Shown piece by piece: positions 26,751-35,148 of a stretch of DNA of 64,000 nucleotides (its first letter is position 1; every line of letters starts with the position of its first letter). The notes beneath the pieces were generated by a model. That model made no database searches. It worked only from the letters and a program-made list of their open reading frames with translations, and was not told the DNA's origin. The DNA comes from UMGS755 sp045590535 (GTDB lineage: Bacteria > Bacillota > Clostridia > UBA1381 > UBA9506): NCBI GenBank assembly GCA_045590535.1, contig JAZNRE010000014.1:38118-102117 (forward strand), given 5' to 3'. The translations under genes were made by a program, and so were the position numbers.

Positions 26751-27029
26751 TTATGCAGAATATACGCTAACCTGCTTTTTGTTTTTGCCTTTTCTTTCGA
26801 ACTTAACATGACCGTCAATCAAAGCAAACAGCGTATCATCGCCGCCCTTGCCCACATTGATACCGGGATGAATTTTGGTACCACGCTGACGAACCAAGAT
26901 GTTGCCGGCAAGCACTGCCTGTCCATCACCTTTTTTAACACCAAGACGCTTTGCTTCACTGTCACGGCCGTTCTTTGTGCTACCAACACCCTTTTTGTGT
27001 GCAAAAAGCTGAATATCAAACTTAATCAT
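26751..27029 (-). CDS. rpmA: 50S ribosomal protein L27 with cleavable N-terminal extension
   Basis: A 92-residue protein. The first nine residues before the conserved AHKKGVGSTKNGRDS start are the Firmicutes-type extension (IKFDIQLF), which Prp removes so that the mature N-terminus can reach the peptidyl transferase centre. AGGAGGT precedes the ATG. It is third in the rplU-prp-rpmA operon; obgE, which often follows, is 28 kb away here. Confidence 0.97.
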   Translation of the reverse strand: MIKFDIQLFAHKKGVGSTKNGRDSEAKRLGVKKGDGQAVLAGNILVRQRGTKIHPGINVGKGGDDTLFALIDGHVKFERKGKNKKQVSVYSA

Positions 27030-27103
27030 GATGAAACCTCCTTCTTAAACAGCAACTTTCGTTGCTTCATTATGTTCTGCGACCTTACCGCAGAATGCCA
27101 TGC

Positions 27104-27439
27104 TCACACAGCGCTTTCCTCTTTCAAAGTAACATAAGCAACATACTGCTCTGCTAAATTCTCTAAGGTTAAAACCAGACTTTCCAGAAGCAAATCAGCA
27201 TCATGCCGCTCTTTTTCTGTCAACTGTTCCGGCAAAGCACAGGCTACATAGCCCTCACGCACCGTTGGCGTGAACTCAATTTTTGCCACATCAGAAAGGC
27301 CATTCACCGTTGTCATCACCGCTGTGGTAACGGCTGCACAAACAATGTCTGTGCCGGCATCACCAAAGCCAGCATGACCGCTAACGGTAAAGCCCGTAAT
27401 TTTGTGGCTTTTGTTTCTAAATAAAGAAATTGTAATCAT
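27104..27439 (-). CDS. prp: ribosomal-processing cysteine protease Prp
   Basis: A 111-residue YsxB-type cysteine protease. Catalytic His and Cys lie in SGHAGFGDAGTDIVCAAVT. It cuts the N-terminal extension of L27, encoded downstream. Between the two genes are small hairpins (for example TTCTGCG/CGCAGAA near 27085-27105). Confidence 0.93.
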   Translation of the reverse strand: MITISLFRNKSHKITGFTVSGHAGFGDAGTDIVCAAVTTAVMTTVNGLSDVAKIEFTPTVREGYVACALPEQLTEKERHDADLLLESLVLTLENLAEQYVAYVTLKEESAV

Positions 27440-27448
27440 ACGATAGCA

Positions 27449-27760
27449 TTAAGCATTGATCTTTTCAATGACAACCTTGGTATAGGGCTGTCTGTGACCC
27501 TGCTTCTTCGCATAGCCTTTTTTGGGTTTGTATTTAAATACAATAACCTTCTTGGCTTTACCTTCGCCGGCTACCTTTGCTGTTACGCTGGCACCTTCCA
27601 CAAAAGGAGCACCAACCTTTAAGTCGCTACCTTCACCAACAGCAATAACTTCGCTGAAAGTTACGGTTTCATCAGCAGCAGCGCCCAGCTTTTCAACAAA
27701 AATTGTGTCGCCTTCGCTGACCTTATACTGCTTTCCGCCTGTTTTGATAATTGCGTACAT
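27449..27760 (-). CDS. rplU: 50S ribosomal protein L21
   Basis: A 103-residue protein beginning MYAIIKTGGKQYKV and ending with the usual KKGYAKKQGHRQPYTKV region. ATG 27760 has GGAGGTG upstream; the six extra codons further up overlap this site. First gene of the operon. Confidence 0.97.
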   Translation of the reverse strand: MYAIIKTGGKQYKVSEGDTIFVEKLGAAADETVTFSEVIAVGEGSDLKVGAPFVEGASVTAKVAGEGKAKKVIVFKYKPKKGYAKKQGHRQPYTKVVIEKINA

Positions 27761-27840
27761 GTTTCGCACCTCCTCCATCCTTGCTCGCTGTCACACCAGG
27801 GTAAGCATAACGCCGTTTGAGACCCTGCACACGCGGCTAC
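27761..27840 (-). ncRNA. candidate L21 leader (autoregulatory 5' UTR)
   Basis: About 85 bases between the promoter and the rplU ribosome binding site carry pairing segments (for example GCAGGGT with ACCCTGG, and GTGTG with its partner). Firmicutes rplU operons usually have such an L21 leader for feedback by L21. Detailed structure was not computed. Confidence 0.5.
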
Positions 27841-27845
27841 GAAAT

Positions 27846-27874
27846 AGTATAACACATTAGCCAAATCTTGTCAA
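27846..27874 (-). promoter_or_regulatory. consensus sigma-A promoter of the rplU operon
   Basis: On the minus strand TTGACA (27869-27874), exactly 17 bases, then TATACT (27846-27851). The -35 is a perfect match, as expected for a highly expressed ribosomal operon. Confidence 0.85.
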
Positions 27875-27932
27875 GAGTTTTACATAATTTTTTCTTTCCA
27901 CTTCTTTTGGGACTTTTCCCCTTGAAATCGCA

Positions 27933-27984
27933 GAAAAAAACAGCTTTTCCTGGAGCCCTCAAAAGGCACACAGAAAAAGCTGTT
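27933..27984 (-). terminator. terminator of the amino acid ABC importer operon
   Basis: AACAGCTTTTTCTG pairs with CAGGAAAAGCTGTT across a loop of about 25 bases, followed on the minus strand by T7. It lies 40 bases after the ATPase stop. Confidence 0.8.
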
Positions 27985-28023
27985 ACTTGTTTTAGAAAAT
28001 TATGTTTGTATCGTTATGGGGTA

Positions 28024-28779
28024 TCAATATTCGCTGACATTTTTTAAGAAGGCTGCCACACGCTCGTTGCTTGCATTGGTAAAGAACTCTTCCGGTGTTC
28101 CCTCCTGCAAAACAACGCCGTCATCCATAAAGATGATTTTATCAGAAACTTCTCTGGCAAAATTCATTTCATGGGTAACAATAATCATGGTTGTATCATT
28201 TTTAGCCAATTGCTTAATAACCTTCAACACTTCCCCTGTCAGTTCAGGGTCTAAAGCAGAGGTGGGCTCATCAAAGCACAAAATATCGGGATTAAGCGCC
28301 AACGCTCTTGCAATGGCAACACGCTGTTGCTGACCGCCGGACAATTGGCAGGGATAATAATCTACCTTATCCGAAAGGCCCACTCTTTCAATCAGTTCCC
28401 GTGCCTTTTTTTCAATGTTTTCAGGCGTATCAAACTTAAGGAGCTGCGGCGCCAGCATAATGTTCTTTAAAACGCTGTATTGCGGAAACAGATTAAAGGA
28501 CTGAAAAACCAGACCAAAATGCAACCGCATATCCCGGATGTGCTGCTCGCTCATCTTGTTTTTTTCAGCACCGTTATAAATCACTTTGTCATTGACTGCA
28601 ATGGTGCCGTTTTCAGCAAACTCTAAAAAATTAAGGCAACGCAAAAGGGTTGTTTTTCCGCTTCCCGATGAACCGATGATGGAAAGCACATCACCCTTTT
28701 CAATAGAAAAGCTGATGCCTTTTAAAATTTCAGTTTTTCCAAAGCTTTTCTTTAAATCTTTAACTTCTAATATTGGCAT
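28024..28779 (-). CDS. glnQ: polar amino acid ABC transporter ATP-binding protein
   Basis: A 251-residue ABC ATPase. Walker A is GSSGSGKTT, Q-loop QSFNLFPQYS, signature LSGGQQQRV, Walker B ILCFDEPTSALD and H-switch VTHEM. The QSFNLFP motif marks the amino-acid (GlnQ/HisP) family. It drives uptake by the permease and binding protein encoded upstream. Gene symbol is by family; glutamine specificity is not proven. Confidence 0.92.
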   Translation of the reverse strand: MPILEVKDLKKSFGKTEILKGISFSIEKGDVLSIIGSSGSGKTTLLRCLNFLEFAENGTIAVNDKVIYNGAEKNKMSEQHIRDMRLHFGLVFQSFNLFPQYSVLKNIMLAPQLLKFDTPENIEKKARELIERVGLSDKVDYYPCQLSGGQQQRVAIARALALNPDILCFDEPTSALDPELTGEVLKVIKQLAKNDTTMIIVTHEMNFAREVSDKIIFMDDGVVLQEGTPEEFFTNASNERVAAFLKNVSEY

Positions 28780-28783
28780 AGCA

Positions 28784-29491
28784 CTAACTCCTGAAATAAC
28801 TCATTTTCTTTTCGATATAGCCAAACAAAAGGGTCAAAACGCCACAGAACAATAAGTAATAAACCGCTGTATAGAAAAGGGGCCACAAAAGACCGTCTGA
28901 TTTAACAAATTTCTGTGCATTCCAAATGATTTCATACACCATAACCACACGGGCCAAAGAGGTGTCTTTAACCAGGGTGATAATTTCATTGCTCATGGGC
29001 GGCACAATTCTTTTAACCACCTGAAGCAAAATGACCTTAAAGAAAATTTGGGTCTTTGTCATGCCCAAAACCTGACCGGCCTCATATTGACCACGGCTGA
29101 TGGACTCAATGCCGCCACGGTAAATTTCAGAGAAATAGCAAGCATAGTTAATGACAAATGCAATCATAACCGCAAAAAAACGATCAAACACATGCCAGGT
29201 GGCAAGCCACTCCATAAAACAGCCGGCAGCCGCACCGGTAGAGAGCATTTTGCTTGCCCAGGTGCCAATCAAACCGGGACCGTAATAAATAACAATCAAC
29301 TGCAGCATTAAGGGCGTTCCACGGATAATCCAAACAAAGATTTTCACAATCCATTTAATTGGATTAAAGCGACTCATGGAGCCAAAACAAATAATGAGTC
29401 CAAGCGGCAGAGAGAACAAAAGAGTCAGCACAAATAATTTGCCGGTGACCAGCATGCCCTCAAACAGCTTTAACGATACTTCCACAAACAT
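28784..29491 (-). CDS. glnP: polar amino acid ABC transporter permease
   Basis: A 235-residue membrane protein of the HisM/GlnP type with about five membrane helices, WIIRGTPLMLQL near residue 57, and the ATPase-contact loop EIYRGGIESISRGQYEAGQVLG. It is four bases from the ATPase start and works with it and the binding protein. Confidence 0.92.
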   Translation of the reverse strand: MFVEVSLKLFEGMLVTGKLFVLTLLFSLPLGLIICFGSMSRFNPIKWIVKIFVWIIRGTPLMLQLIVIYYGPGLIGTWASKMLSTGAAAGCFMEWLATWHVFDRFFAVMIAFVINYACYFSEIYRGGIESISRGQYEAGQVLGMTKTQIFFKVILLQVVKRIVPPMSNEIITLVKDTSLARVVMVYEIIWNAQKFVKSDGLLWPLFYTAVYYLLFCGVLTLLFGYIEKKMSYFRS

Positions 29492-29512
29492 AAATTTTAC
29501 CTCATAACTTGT

Positions 29513-29547
29513 GCAAAGGCACCAGGCAAAATGCCTGCTGCCTTTGC
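29513..29547 (-). promoter_or_regulatory. intercistronic hairpin between binding protein and permease
   Basis: GCAAAGGCA(C)CAGGCA pairs with TGCCTG(C)TGCCTTTGC around an AAAA loop. There is no T-run, so it is not a terminator. It probably protects the upstream binding-protein mRNA, allowing more binding protein than permease. Confidence 0.65.
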
Positions 29548-29570
29548 ATTAAAATCAATTATCTCTGCAA

Positions 29571-30380
29571 TTATTTAACCATTGCGTTTGCCATGGTCAA
29601 GTCAATGATGCAGGCATCGCAGGAACCGCTGGTTACTTCTAAGAGAGCGTCGGTCTGTGTGCCAACTTCTGTCAGGTTAGCAAAACCACTTTCTTCAGCA
29701 GCAGCAGCGCCGGCAGAACCGGATTCTGCAGCAAAGCTTAAGTCCTTCATGCTTTCAGCATCAGCATAATCAGCAGCCTTGTCAGCAGCCATTACAACAA
29801 CCTGTGCATTCTTAACATAAGCAACGGAGCAGCTTGTGTTCTTTAAAACATCTTCAGAAATGGTCATGCCGTTCCAGATGAAGTCGATTGCTTTTGATTC
29901 CAAAGCAACAAACTTGTTATCCCAGTCAATTTCAACAAATTCAGCGGTAACGCCCAGCTTTTCGCAAACAGCTTCAGCAAACTCGGTGTCAAAACCGGTC
30001 CATTTGTCTTCAGCATCTTTAAAGTTCATGGGCTCATAATCGGTGATACCGATAATCAGCTTGCCGTTGGCTTTTACATAGTCAACATCAGCTAAGGTTG
30101 CCTCTTCTTCTTCAGCAGGAGCTAAATCAGAAAGAGCCAGGTCATATTTTTCAGCTAAAGCATCCAAGGTGCCGTCAGCTTTCAGTTCAGCAATGTAACC
30201 GTTAACAACGGCTGTCAGGTCAGAACCTTTTCTAAAACCGATGCCATATTCTTCACTTGTGAGCTCGCAGGCAATTGCCAGAGAAGCTTCTTCGTTGTTT
30301 GTTTTTACAGTTGTTGCACAGCCTGCCAATGCCAAAACCAGCATCAGAGAAACCAGTGCAAGAGACAATACTTTTTTCAT
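29571..30380 (-). CDS. glnH: polar amino acid ABC transporter substrate-binding lipoprotein
   Basis: A 269-residue lipoprotein with signal ending LALAGC (lipobox Cys near 21). The SBP_bac_3 fold shows ITDYEPMNFKDAEDKWTGFD and FVEIDWDNKFVALES. An unusual acidic stretch (PAEEEEATLADV) lies near residues 93-105. Compared with standard members, a segment resembling the C-terminal lobe end (EEYGIGFRKGSDLT ... LDALAEKYDL) occurs at the N-terminal side (about 42-85) and the protein ends early at MANAMVK, so it looks circularly permuted. Confidence 0.85.
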   Translation of the reverse strand: MKKVLSLALVSLMLVLALAGCATTVKTNNEEASLAIACELTSEEYGIGFRKGSDLTAVVNGYIAELKADGTLDALAEKYDLALSDLAPAEEEEATLADVDYVKANGKLIIGITDYEPMNFKDAEDKWTGFDTEFAEAVCEKLGVTAEFVEIDWDNKFVALESKAIDFIWNGMTISEDVLKNTSCSVAYVKNAQVVVMAADKAADYADAESMKDLSFAAESGSAGAAAAEESGFANLTEVGTQTDALLEVTSGSCDACIIDLTMANAMVK

Positions 30381-30433
30381 GTTTCAAATCTCCTTTTTAA
30401 AATAAATGTTTACTTGTGTTAAGTAACTATTAC

Positions 30434-30462
30434 ATTTTACTATAAAAACCGCCATAAGTAAA
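30434..30462 (-). promoter_or_regulatory. sigma-A promoter of the amino acid ABC operon
   Basis: On the minus strand TTTACT (30457-30462), a 17-base spacer and TAAAAT (30434-30439), about 54 bases before the start. Confidence 0.6.
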
Positions 30463-30527
30463 GACTCTTTCCCATTTCTGCCCAATTTACAACCGTACGA
30501 ATGTAATGCTTTTTGTTTTCAAACAAT

Positions 30528-30560
30528 AAAAAATCTGCCTCAACCCTTCGTTAAGGCAGA
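30528..30560 (-). terminator. terminator overlapping the VanW gene stop
   Basis: TCTGCCTTAA pairs with TTGAGGCAGA; on the minus strand it ends in TTTTTTATTG. The stem begins within the last codons of the gene. Confidence 0.75.
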
Positions 30561-31168
30561 CGATACAAGCTGGCCGAAACCGTATTTTCATTCATGGACA
30601 CCGCAATTTTAACCGAGCTTTTTGAATCATTGCGAAAGCGCATATCCAGGCTGCCGTAATTGACGGAGGCATCACTTCCCTCCTGGGCATAACCCACAGG
30701 CTTTTGATGGCTGTGCCTTTCTAAAATGGTCATACCGGCACCCTGTGCCGCCTGATAAATGGTGGTTGAAAGCTGACAAACACCACCGCCGCAGCCCATC
30801 TCTTTTTCTTCGTGCACAATCACAGTTGCATCCTTATAGCCCCGTTCCGGCGTACGCTCACCCACCACCTGATTAAAGGAAAAACTCTTCCCTGGCGCAA
30901 CTACATATCCGTTAACCACACCAATGGCCCGGCGGATGTTGTGCAGGCGGTTTTCATCTTTATCAAGCAGCGTTGTTTCGGCACTGCCCACCAAAACCTC
31001 TTTGGGCTTTTCTTCAGGCATTTCGGTGGGTTTTGTTGGTATTTCTTCCGCGGGTGCATCCGTCACATCGGGTTTGTTTTCGGGCATGCGACCTTCCGGC
31101 GTGGCTGCGCAGGCGGTTAAAAATAATAAAAGAACAACACAGAATGGTGCTAATTTTCGAGCGTTCAT
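30551..31168 (-). CDS. VanW family lipoprotein
   Basis: A 205-residue exported protein. The signal ends LFLTAC (lipobox), then a Pro/Glu/Thr-rich linker (about 22-60), then the VanW core: NIRRAIGVVNGYVVAPGKSF, GERTPERGYKDA and GCGGGVCQLSTTIYQAA with conserved Cys and His. VanW domains occur in surface proteins and near vancomycin resistance genes; their biochemical role is not settled. There are no other van genes here, so resistance should not be inferred. Confidence 0.88.
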   Translation of the reverse strand: MNARKLAPFCVVLLLFLTACAATPEGRMPENKPDVTDAPAEEIPTKPTEMPEEKPKEVLVGSAETTLLDKDENRLHNIRRAIGVVNGYVVAPGKSFSFNQVVGERTPERGYKDATVIVHEEKEMGCGGGVCQLSTTIYQAAQGAGMTILERHSHQKPVGYAQEGSDASVNYGSLDMRFRNDSKSSVKIAVSMNENTVSASLYRLP

Positions 31169-31324
31169 TATAAATTCCCTCTTTTTTATTGCATTTATTA
31201 TTTATTGTGCTGTTTTTTTAAATGAAAATACCCCTTAATTTTTTCCTTTTTGAAGGTTTATTTTTCAAAAAATTGTCACAATAAAAACAGAATATTTGCA
31301 ATGAATAAATGAAAGAGTGATTGT

Positions 31325-31723
31325 ATGGAAAAATCAAAATCGGTAAAAGACTCAGTTGTGGAAATGTCTGAATTGGTGCTGCCCAACGATGTGAATTTAT
31401 TAAACAATTTAAAAGGCGGCAGACTGATGCACTGGATTGACATTGCGGCTGCTATAACGGCTTCACGACACTCCAACCACATTGTGGCCACGGTTTCCAT
31501 TGATAACCTGATTTTTAAACACCCAGTGCGACTGGGCGAAATGGTGCGATTGGTGGCAACCCTGCAATCGGTGGGCACCACCTCCATGAACATTAAGGTC
31601 ACCGTTTGGGCTGAAAATTTGCAGACAGGCAGAGTGATTCAAACCAACGAAGCCCACCTTGTTTTTGTGGCATTGGATGACAACGGTCGCCCCACCCCCG
31701 TACCAAAATTGCAAATTGAATAG
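31325..31723 (+). CDS. acyl-CoA thioesterase (hotdog fold, YciA/BFIT type)
   Basis: A 132-residue hotdog protein with GGRLMHWIDIAAAITASRHS, the usual active-site helix, and FKHPVRLGEMVRL. It should hydrolyse acyl-CoA to free acid and CoA in the cytosol. AAAGAGTG precedes the ATG. It stands alone, facing spoIIE across a bidirectional terminator. Confidence 0.9.
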   Translation: MEKSKSVKDSVVEMSELVLPNDVNLLNNLKGGRLMHWIDIAAAITASRHSNHIVATVSIDNLIFKHPVRLGEMVRLVATLQSVGTTSMNIKVTVWAENLQTGRVIQTNEAHLVFVALDDNGRPTPVPKLQIE

Positions 31724-31772
31724 CCTTTTATCATCTTGTCCCTTGCTTGGTTTCTGTTTTAAATGTATGGAC

Positions 31773-31810
31773 AAAAAAACCCGGCTCACTGACAATGAGC
31801 CGGGTTTTTT
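31773..31810. terminator. bidirectional terminator between the thioesterase gene and spoIIE
   Basis: AACCCGGCTCA pairs with TGAGCCGGGTT, with A7 on the left and T6 on the right. It serves both converging genes. Confidence 0.9.
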
Positions 31811-31816
31811 AATGTA

Positions 31817-34156
31817 TTAAGCCGCTGACATCCGGGCAGCCAGCACGGTCATATCGTCCTTTGCCTGTCCCCCTGCCGTTTGCAGCGCAAAGCGCAAAAT
31901 TTCATCGGCCAGTTGCTGGGGTGTTTCGCCAGAAAATCCTTCAATCATCTTCTGCAGTCTGTCAGGACCGCTGCTTTCTAAAATATCCGAAACCCCGTCA
32001 GTCACCATCACCACATAGTCACCGTCTTTGGCAAATTTCAAATCGCAATCGGCTTCCACATTGCGCAGGATTCCCGCAGGCAAAGAGGTGCACGAAACCC
32101 GTTCAACACCTTCTCTGTTTTTTACATAAGAACTGCTTGCGCCAATTTTAATAAATTCCAGGGCTCCGCTGTATAAATTAACAAGGCACAAATCGGCTGT
32201 GGCAAAGCTTTCCCTTTCTGTGCTCACCATCAGCATGCTGTTAATGAGCCGGAGGGCCGTTTCTTTATCAAAGCCGGCCATAAGAAGCTGGCGGATTAAA
32301 TGAACCGTCATGTTGCTTTGCTTTTCTGCATCACCGCCCTGCCCCATGCCGTCAGAGAGAGCCAAAATATACCGTCCGTCACCAGACAGAGAAAACATGT
32401 GATGGTCACCGCAGACAATGCCGTTTTCTCCTGCCACCTGCGCAAAACCCACTGCAACAGAAAATCGTGTTTTTTCCACAAACTTAATCCGGTTTTGTTC
32501 ATCATAGCGGACGGACGGCAATCGAACCATGGGAACCTCTACGGCACGACTTACAATCTCGGTTAAATGCCGCAGGTTTTCATTCTCTTCTTTGCAGCAA
32601 GAAAGCTCCAGCATAACCTCTAAGTTTTCCTGCCCTGTCACACGAACCCGCTGGGCTTCAATGCCTTTTCTGTCTAATGCTGCCATAATGCGACGCTCAA
32701 GCACGATGCTTTCATCTGGCTCAAGGCTCATTTGCTTTTTTAAATGCTCTAAAACCATAGACATGTTGTTAAATTGCTCAGTAACCAAACTGCGACTTTC
32801 AGACACTCTGCCCGCCCACATCTGATTGATTTTGTGCAATTCATAATGCTTATTCAAACTCACCAAAAAGGCATCCAGCCGAATACATTCGTTTTTAAAA
32901 TGCTCCGGCACATCCTCTATTGTGGCTGTACCCCGATGCTCCATGCGGCTATACAGGGTTAAAAGCGCCCTTTTTGTGTCGTTATATTCCTTTTGCCAGC
33001 AATATTTCATCAAAGAGCAATCCCGGCAAACACAGTCGGCTGTTTTATCAAACAAAAGTCCCGGGTCACGCATTTCGGCATTGACCCTGGTTTCCACTGC
33101 ATCGTTAAAAGCCGAAGACAGTGCCGCAAAAGACTTTGATGCCTCTGTTAATTTATCGGCCATAATTTCCCGGGCTCTTACAACCGAATCTTCTGCTAAA
33201 TCCGGGGCTTTAACAAGTTGACCGAAAAGGGATAAAAAATAATCGGGAATCATGCATAAAATCACGCCGGCGGCAAGGACATAATAAACGGCAACTACGC
33301 TGTTTGATGATGCATTAAAATATAAAACGGCCACGCTATTTGCAACAAAAAAGCCCAAGATGACCCCAATGCGCCCTTTTTTCTGCAACAATCCGGCACA
33401 CAATGAGCTAACCCCATAAACCGCCACCACCTGCGCCGGCAGCACATCCACTAAACTGTTCACCAGCCCCAGCACCACTCCGGCTGTACACGCCATGGGA
33501 AAGCCGCAGGTCATGCCGGCAACAAAAATAATCAAAAGGCTTAAAACATGGGAAACACCCTGCAAATACGGTACCGAGCCCAAGCTGATGACTGAAACCG
33601 AACAAAGCAGCAACAAACTCAAGGTTTCAATTGGTTCAAAAACATGACGGTTTTTTAAATTGCGTATAAGCCCCACCGCCCTGTCAAAAGCAAAAAAAGA
33701 AAGAAAGGCTAAAATGGATTCAAAGAGCTGATACAAGACATCATAAAGCAAAAAGCCGTCAAACCCAATAAAGACAAGGCCCGTTATGGCCAGTGAGGCT
33801 GCCGATGTTACCGCATAGAGCCACCGTCTTTCTGAAAACTCCTTTTCCATCAGCATGCTGCAGGCGCATGTAATCACCAAAGCTCCTGCATATTTCATGG
33901 CATAAAGACCCATGCCTGCTGTTAAAATGCCCAAACCTGTCGCTAAAAAACAAAGGCTTCGCTTTTGTTTAGAAAAGACTGCTGCAAAATAAGACATGCC
34001 AAAAGGCGACAGTGCACCAAACAAATAAATTTTACCCAGTAAAAAAGAAAAAACATACTCTAAAAGCTCATAAACCCCAAAACTTCGTATTTTTCGCCTG
34101 TTTTTCGGCAAGGGAATTTTCATTTCATTGTAGGATTGTATTTCTTGATTTGTCAT
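31817..34156 (-). CDS. spoIIE: stage II sporulation protein E, PP2C-type phosphatase
   Basis: A 779-residue protein. About ten hydrophobic segments fill residues 30-300, a central region of about 250 residues follows with a Cys-rich patch (CVCRDCSLMKYCWQKEY), and the C-terminal about 210 residues are a PP2C-type serine phosphatase with ALSDGMGQGGDAEKQ and VMVTDGVSD. It dephosphorylates SpoIIAA to activate sigma-F in the forespore and helps asymmetric division. ATG 34156 is chosen because TGGAGGG lies just upstream. Upstream DNA has a Spo0A-type arrangement (34190-34265). Confidence 0.95.
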   Translation of the reverse strand: MTNQEIQSYNEMKIPLPKNRRKIRSFGVYELLEYVFSFLLGKIYLFGALSPFGMSYFAAVFSKQKRSLCFLATGLGILTAGMGLYAMKYAGALVITCACSMLMEKEFSERRWLYAVTSAASLAITGLVFIGFDGFLLYDVLYQLFESILAFLSFFAFDRAVGLIRNLKNRHVFEPIETLSLLLLCSVSVISLGSVPYLQGVSHVLSLLIIFVAGMTCGFPMACTAGVVLGLVNSLVDVLPAQVVAVYGVSSLCAGLLQKKGRIGVILGFFVANSVAVLYFNASSNSVVAVYYVLAAGVILCMIPDYFLSLFGQLVKAPDLAEDSVVRAREIMADKLTEASKSFAALSSAFNDAVETRVNAEMRDPGLLFDKTADCVCRDCSLMKYCWQKEYNDTKRALLTLYSRMEHRGTATIEDVPEHFKNECIRLDAFLVSLNKHYELHKINQMWAGRVSESRSLVTEQFNNMSMVLEHLKKQMSLEPDESIVLERRIMAALDRKGIEAQRVRVTGQENLEVMLELSCCKEENENLRHLTEIVSRAVEVPMVRLPSVRYDEQNRIKFVEKTRFSVAVGFAQVAGENGIVCGDHHMFSLSGDGRYILALSDGMGQGGDAEKQSNMTVHLIRQLLMAGFDKETALRLINSMLMVSTERESFATADLCLVNLYSGALEFIKIGASSSYVKNREGVERVSCTSLPAGILRNVEADCDLKFAKDGDYVVMVTDGVSDILESSGPDRLQKMIEGFSGETPQQLADEILRFALQTAGGQAKDDMTVLAARMSAA

Positions 34157-34189
34157 ATGTAAACCCTCCAGGAAAATTTTGGTATTTCC

Positions 34190-34265
34190 ATTATATACCA
34201 ATTTTTGTGCATAATTTGTCATCTTTTGCGGTGCTGCCAAAAAAATCTTTCGGCTTAATTCGACA
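34190..34265 (-). promoter_or_regulatory. candidate Spo0A-activated promoter of spoIIE
   Basis: On the minus strand, the 0A-box core TGTCGAA (34259-34265) lies 36 bases upstream of ATGACA (34217-34222), which is followed by a 21-base spacer and TATAAT (34190-34195). Spo0A-controlled sigma-A promoters of Bacillus spoIIE and spoIIG share the extra-long spacer. Confidence 0.6.
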
Positions 34266-34303
34266 TCAATTCATGGAAAAAAGATATTTTTTTTATTCTC
34301 TGT

Positions 34304-34331
34304 TTGCATTTGGTTAAGAATGTGGTATACT
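34304..34331 (+). promoter_or_regulatory. sigma-A promoter of the DUF6062-coaE-polA run
   Basis: TTGCAT (34304-34309), a 16-base spacer and TATACT (34326-34331), preceded by a long T-tract. A leader of about 85 bases follows. Confidence 0.6.
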
Positions 34332-34418
34332 ATAAAGTGATAAAGTATGTAGTTATGAAAAACAGGTTTTTGATAATGATTGTATATCCTTCATAGCTAT
34401 ACATAACAGGAGGCTATT

Positions 34419-35129
34419 TTGAAAGAAAAGATTTACACCATTCCCCTGACTGATGCCTTTACAGAAGGCGGCGAATGCCCTTTTTGTGTTTTAGAGAAAA
34501 AGTTAGAGTCCGAGCAGGTGAGCTATGCCCTGGGGGCTTCTATGATGGAGCCGGACAGCCGTATTCTTTCCAATGAAAAAGGATATTGTCGTCGGCATTT
34601 TGAGCAAATGAGCCACGAGTCAAAGGCCTTGAGTCTTGCCCTTGTTCTTGATACACATTTAAACGAGCTGATTGAAAAGCTTGAGGCCGTGGCAAAAATC
34701 CCCGAGGCAAAGGGCAACCTTTTTAAAAAGACAGTGGACATTGCGCCCATTAAAGAGGTTTTAAAGAAAAATGACGAAAGCTGCCTGATTTGCGAAAAAA
34801 TTCAGCACACTTTGGAAAAATTTGCAGAAGTTTTTTGGTATTTATATAAAAACGAGCCGGATTTTAAAGAGAAAGCGCTGGCATGCCAGGGCTTTTGCCT
34901 GCCCCACTTTCAGTTGCTAATCTCTTGTGCACAACGGGAGCTTTCCGGCAAGGCTCTTACAGAAGGTCTGCAGGCCATCACCGCTTTAGAGCTTGCCAAT
35001 TTAAAACGAATCAACGAAGAAGTGAACTGGTTCACCAAAAAGTTTGACTATCGCTATCAAAATGAGCCTTGGCACAATTCAAAAGATGCGCCCCAGCGTG
35101 CCATGGAAAAGTTATCTAAATTTTTATAA
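34419..35129 (+). CDS. DUF6062 family protein
   Basis: A 236-residue cytoplasmic protein with paired Cys motifs: CPFC near residue 20, CRRHF near 65, CLICEKI near 122 and CQGFCLPHFQ near 155. This suggests a duplicated metal-binding (Cys2-His-like) unit. The biochemical role is unknown. The start is a TTG, supported by AGGAGG seven bases upstream. It is the first gene of a long plus-strand run with coaE, a lytic transglycosylase and polA. Confidence 0.8.
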   Translation: MKEKIYTIPLTDAFTEGGECPFCVLEKKLESEQVSYALGASMMEPDSRILSNEKGYCRRHFEQMSHESKALSLALVLDTHLNELIEKLEAVAKIPEAKGNLFKKTVDIAPIKEVLKKNDESCLICEKIQHTLEKFAEVFWYLYKNEPDFKEKALACQGFCLPHFQLLISCAQRELSGKALTEGLQAITALELANLKRINEEVNWFTKKFDYRYQNEPWHNSKDAPQRAMEKLSKFL

Positions 35130-35148
35130 AATGCAAGGAGGCGTTAAT

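Noticed and set aside
30551..31168. vancomycin resistance gene
   Set aside because: Only a VanW domain is present. No vanH, vanA/B or vanX homologue is nearby, and VanW alone is common in non-resistant Clostridia.
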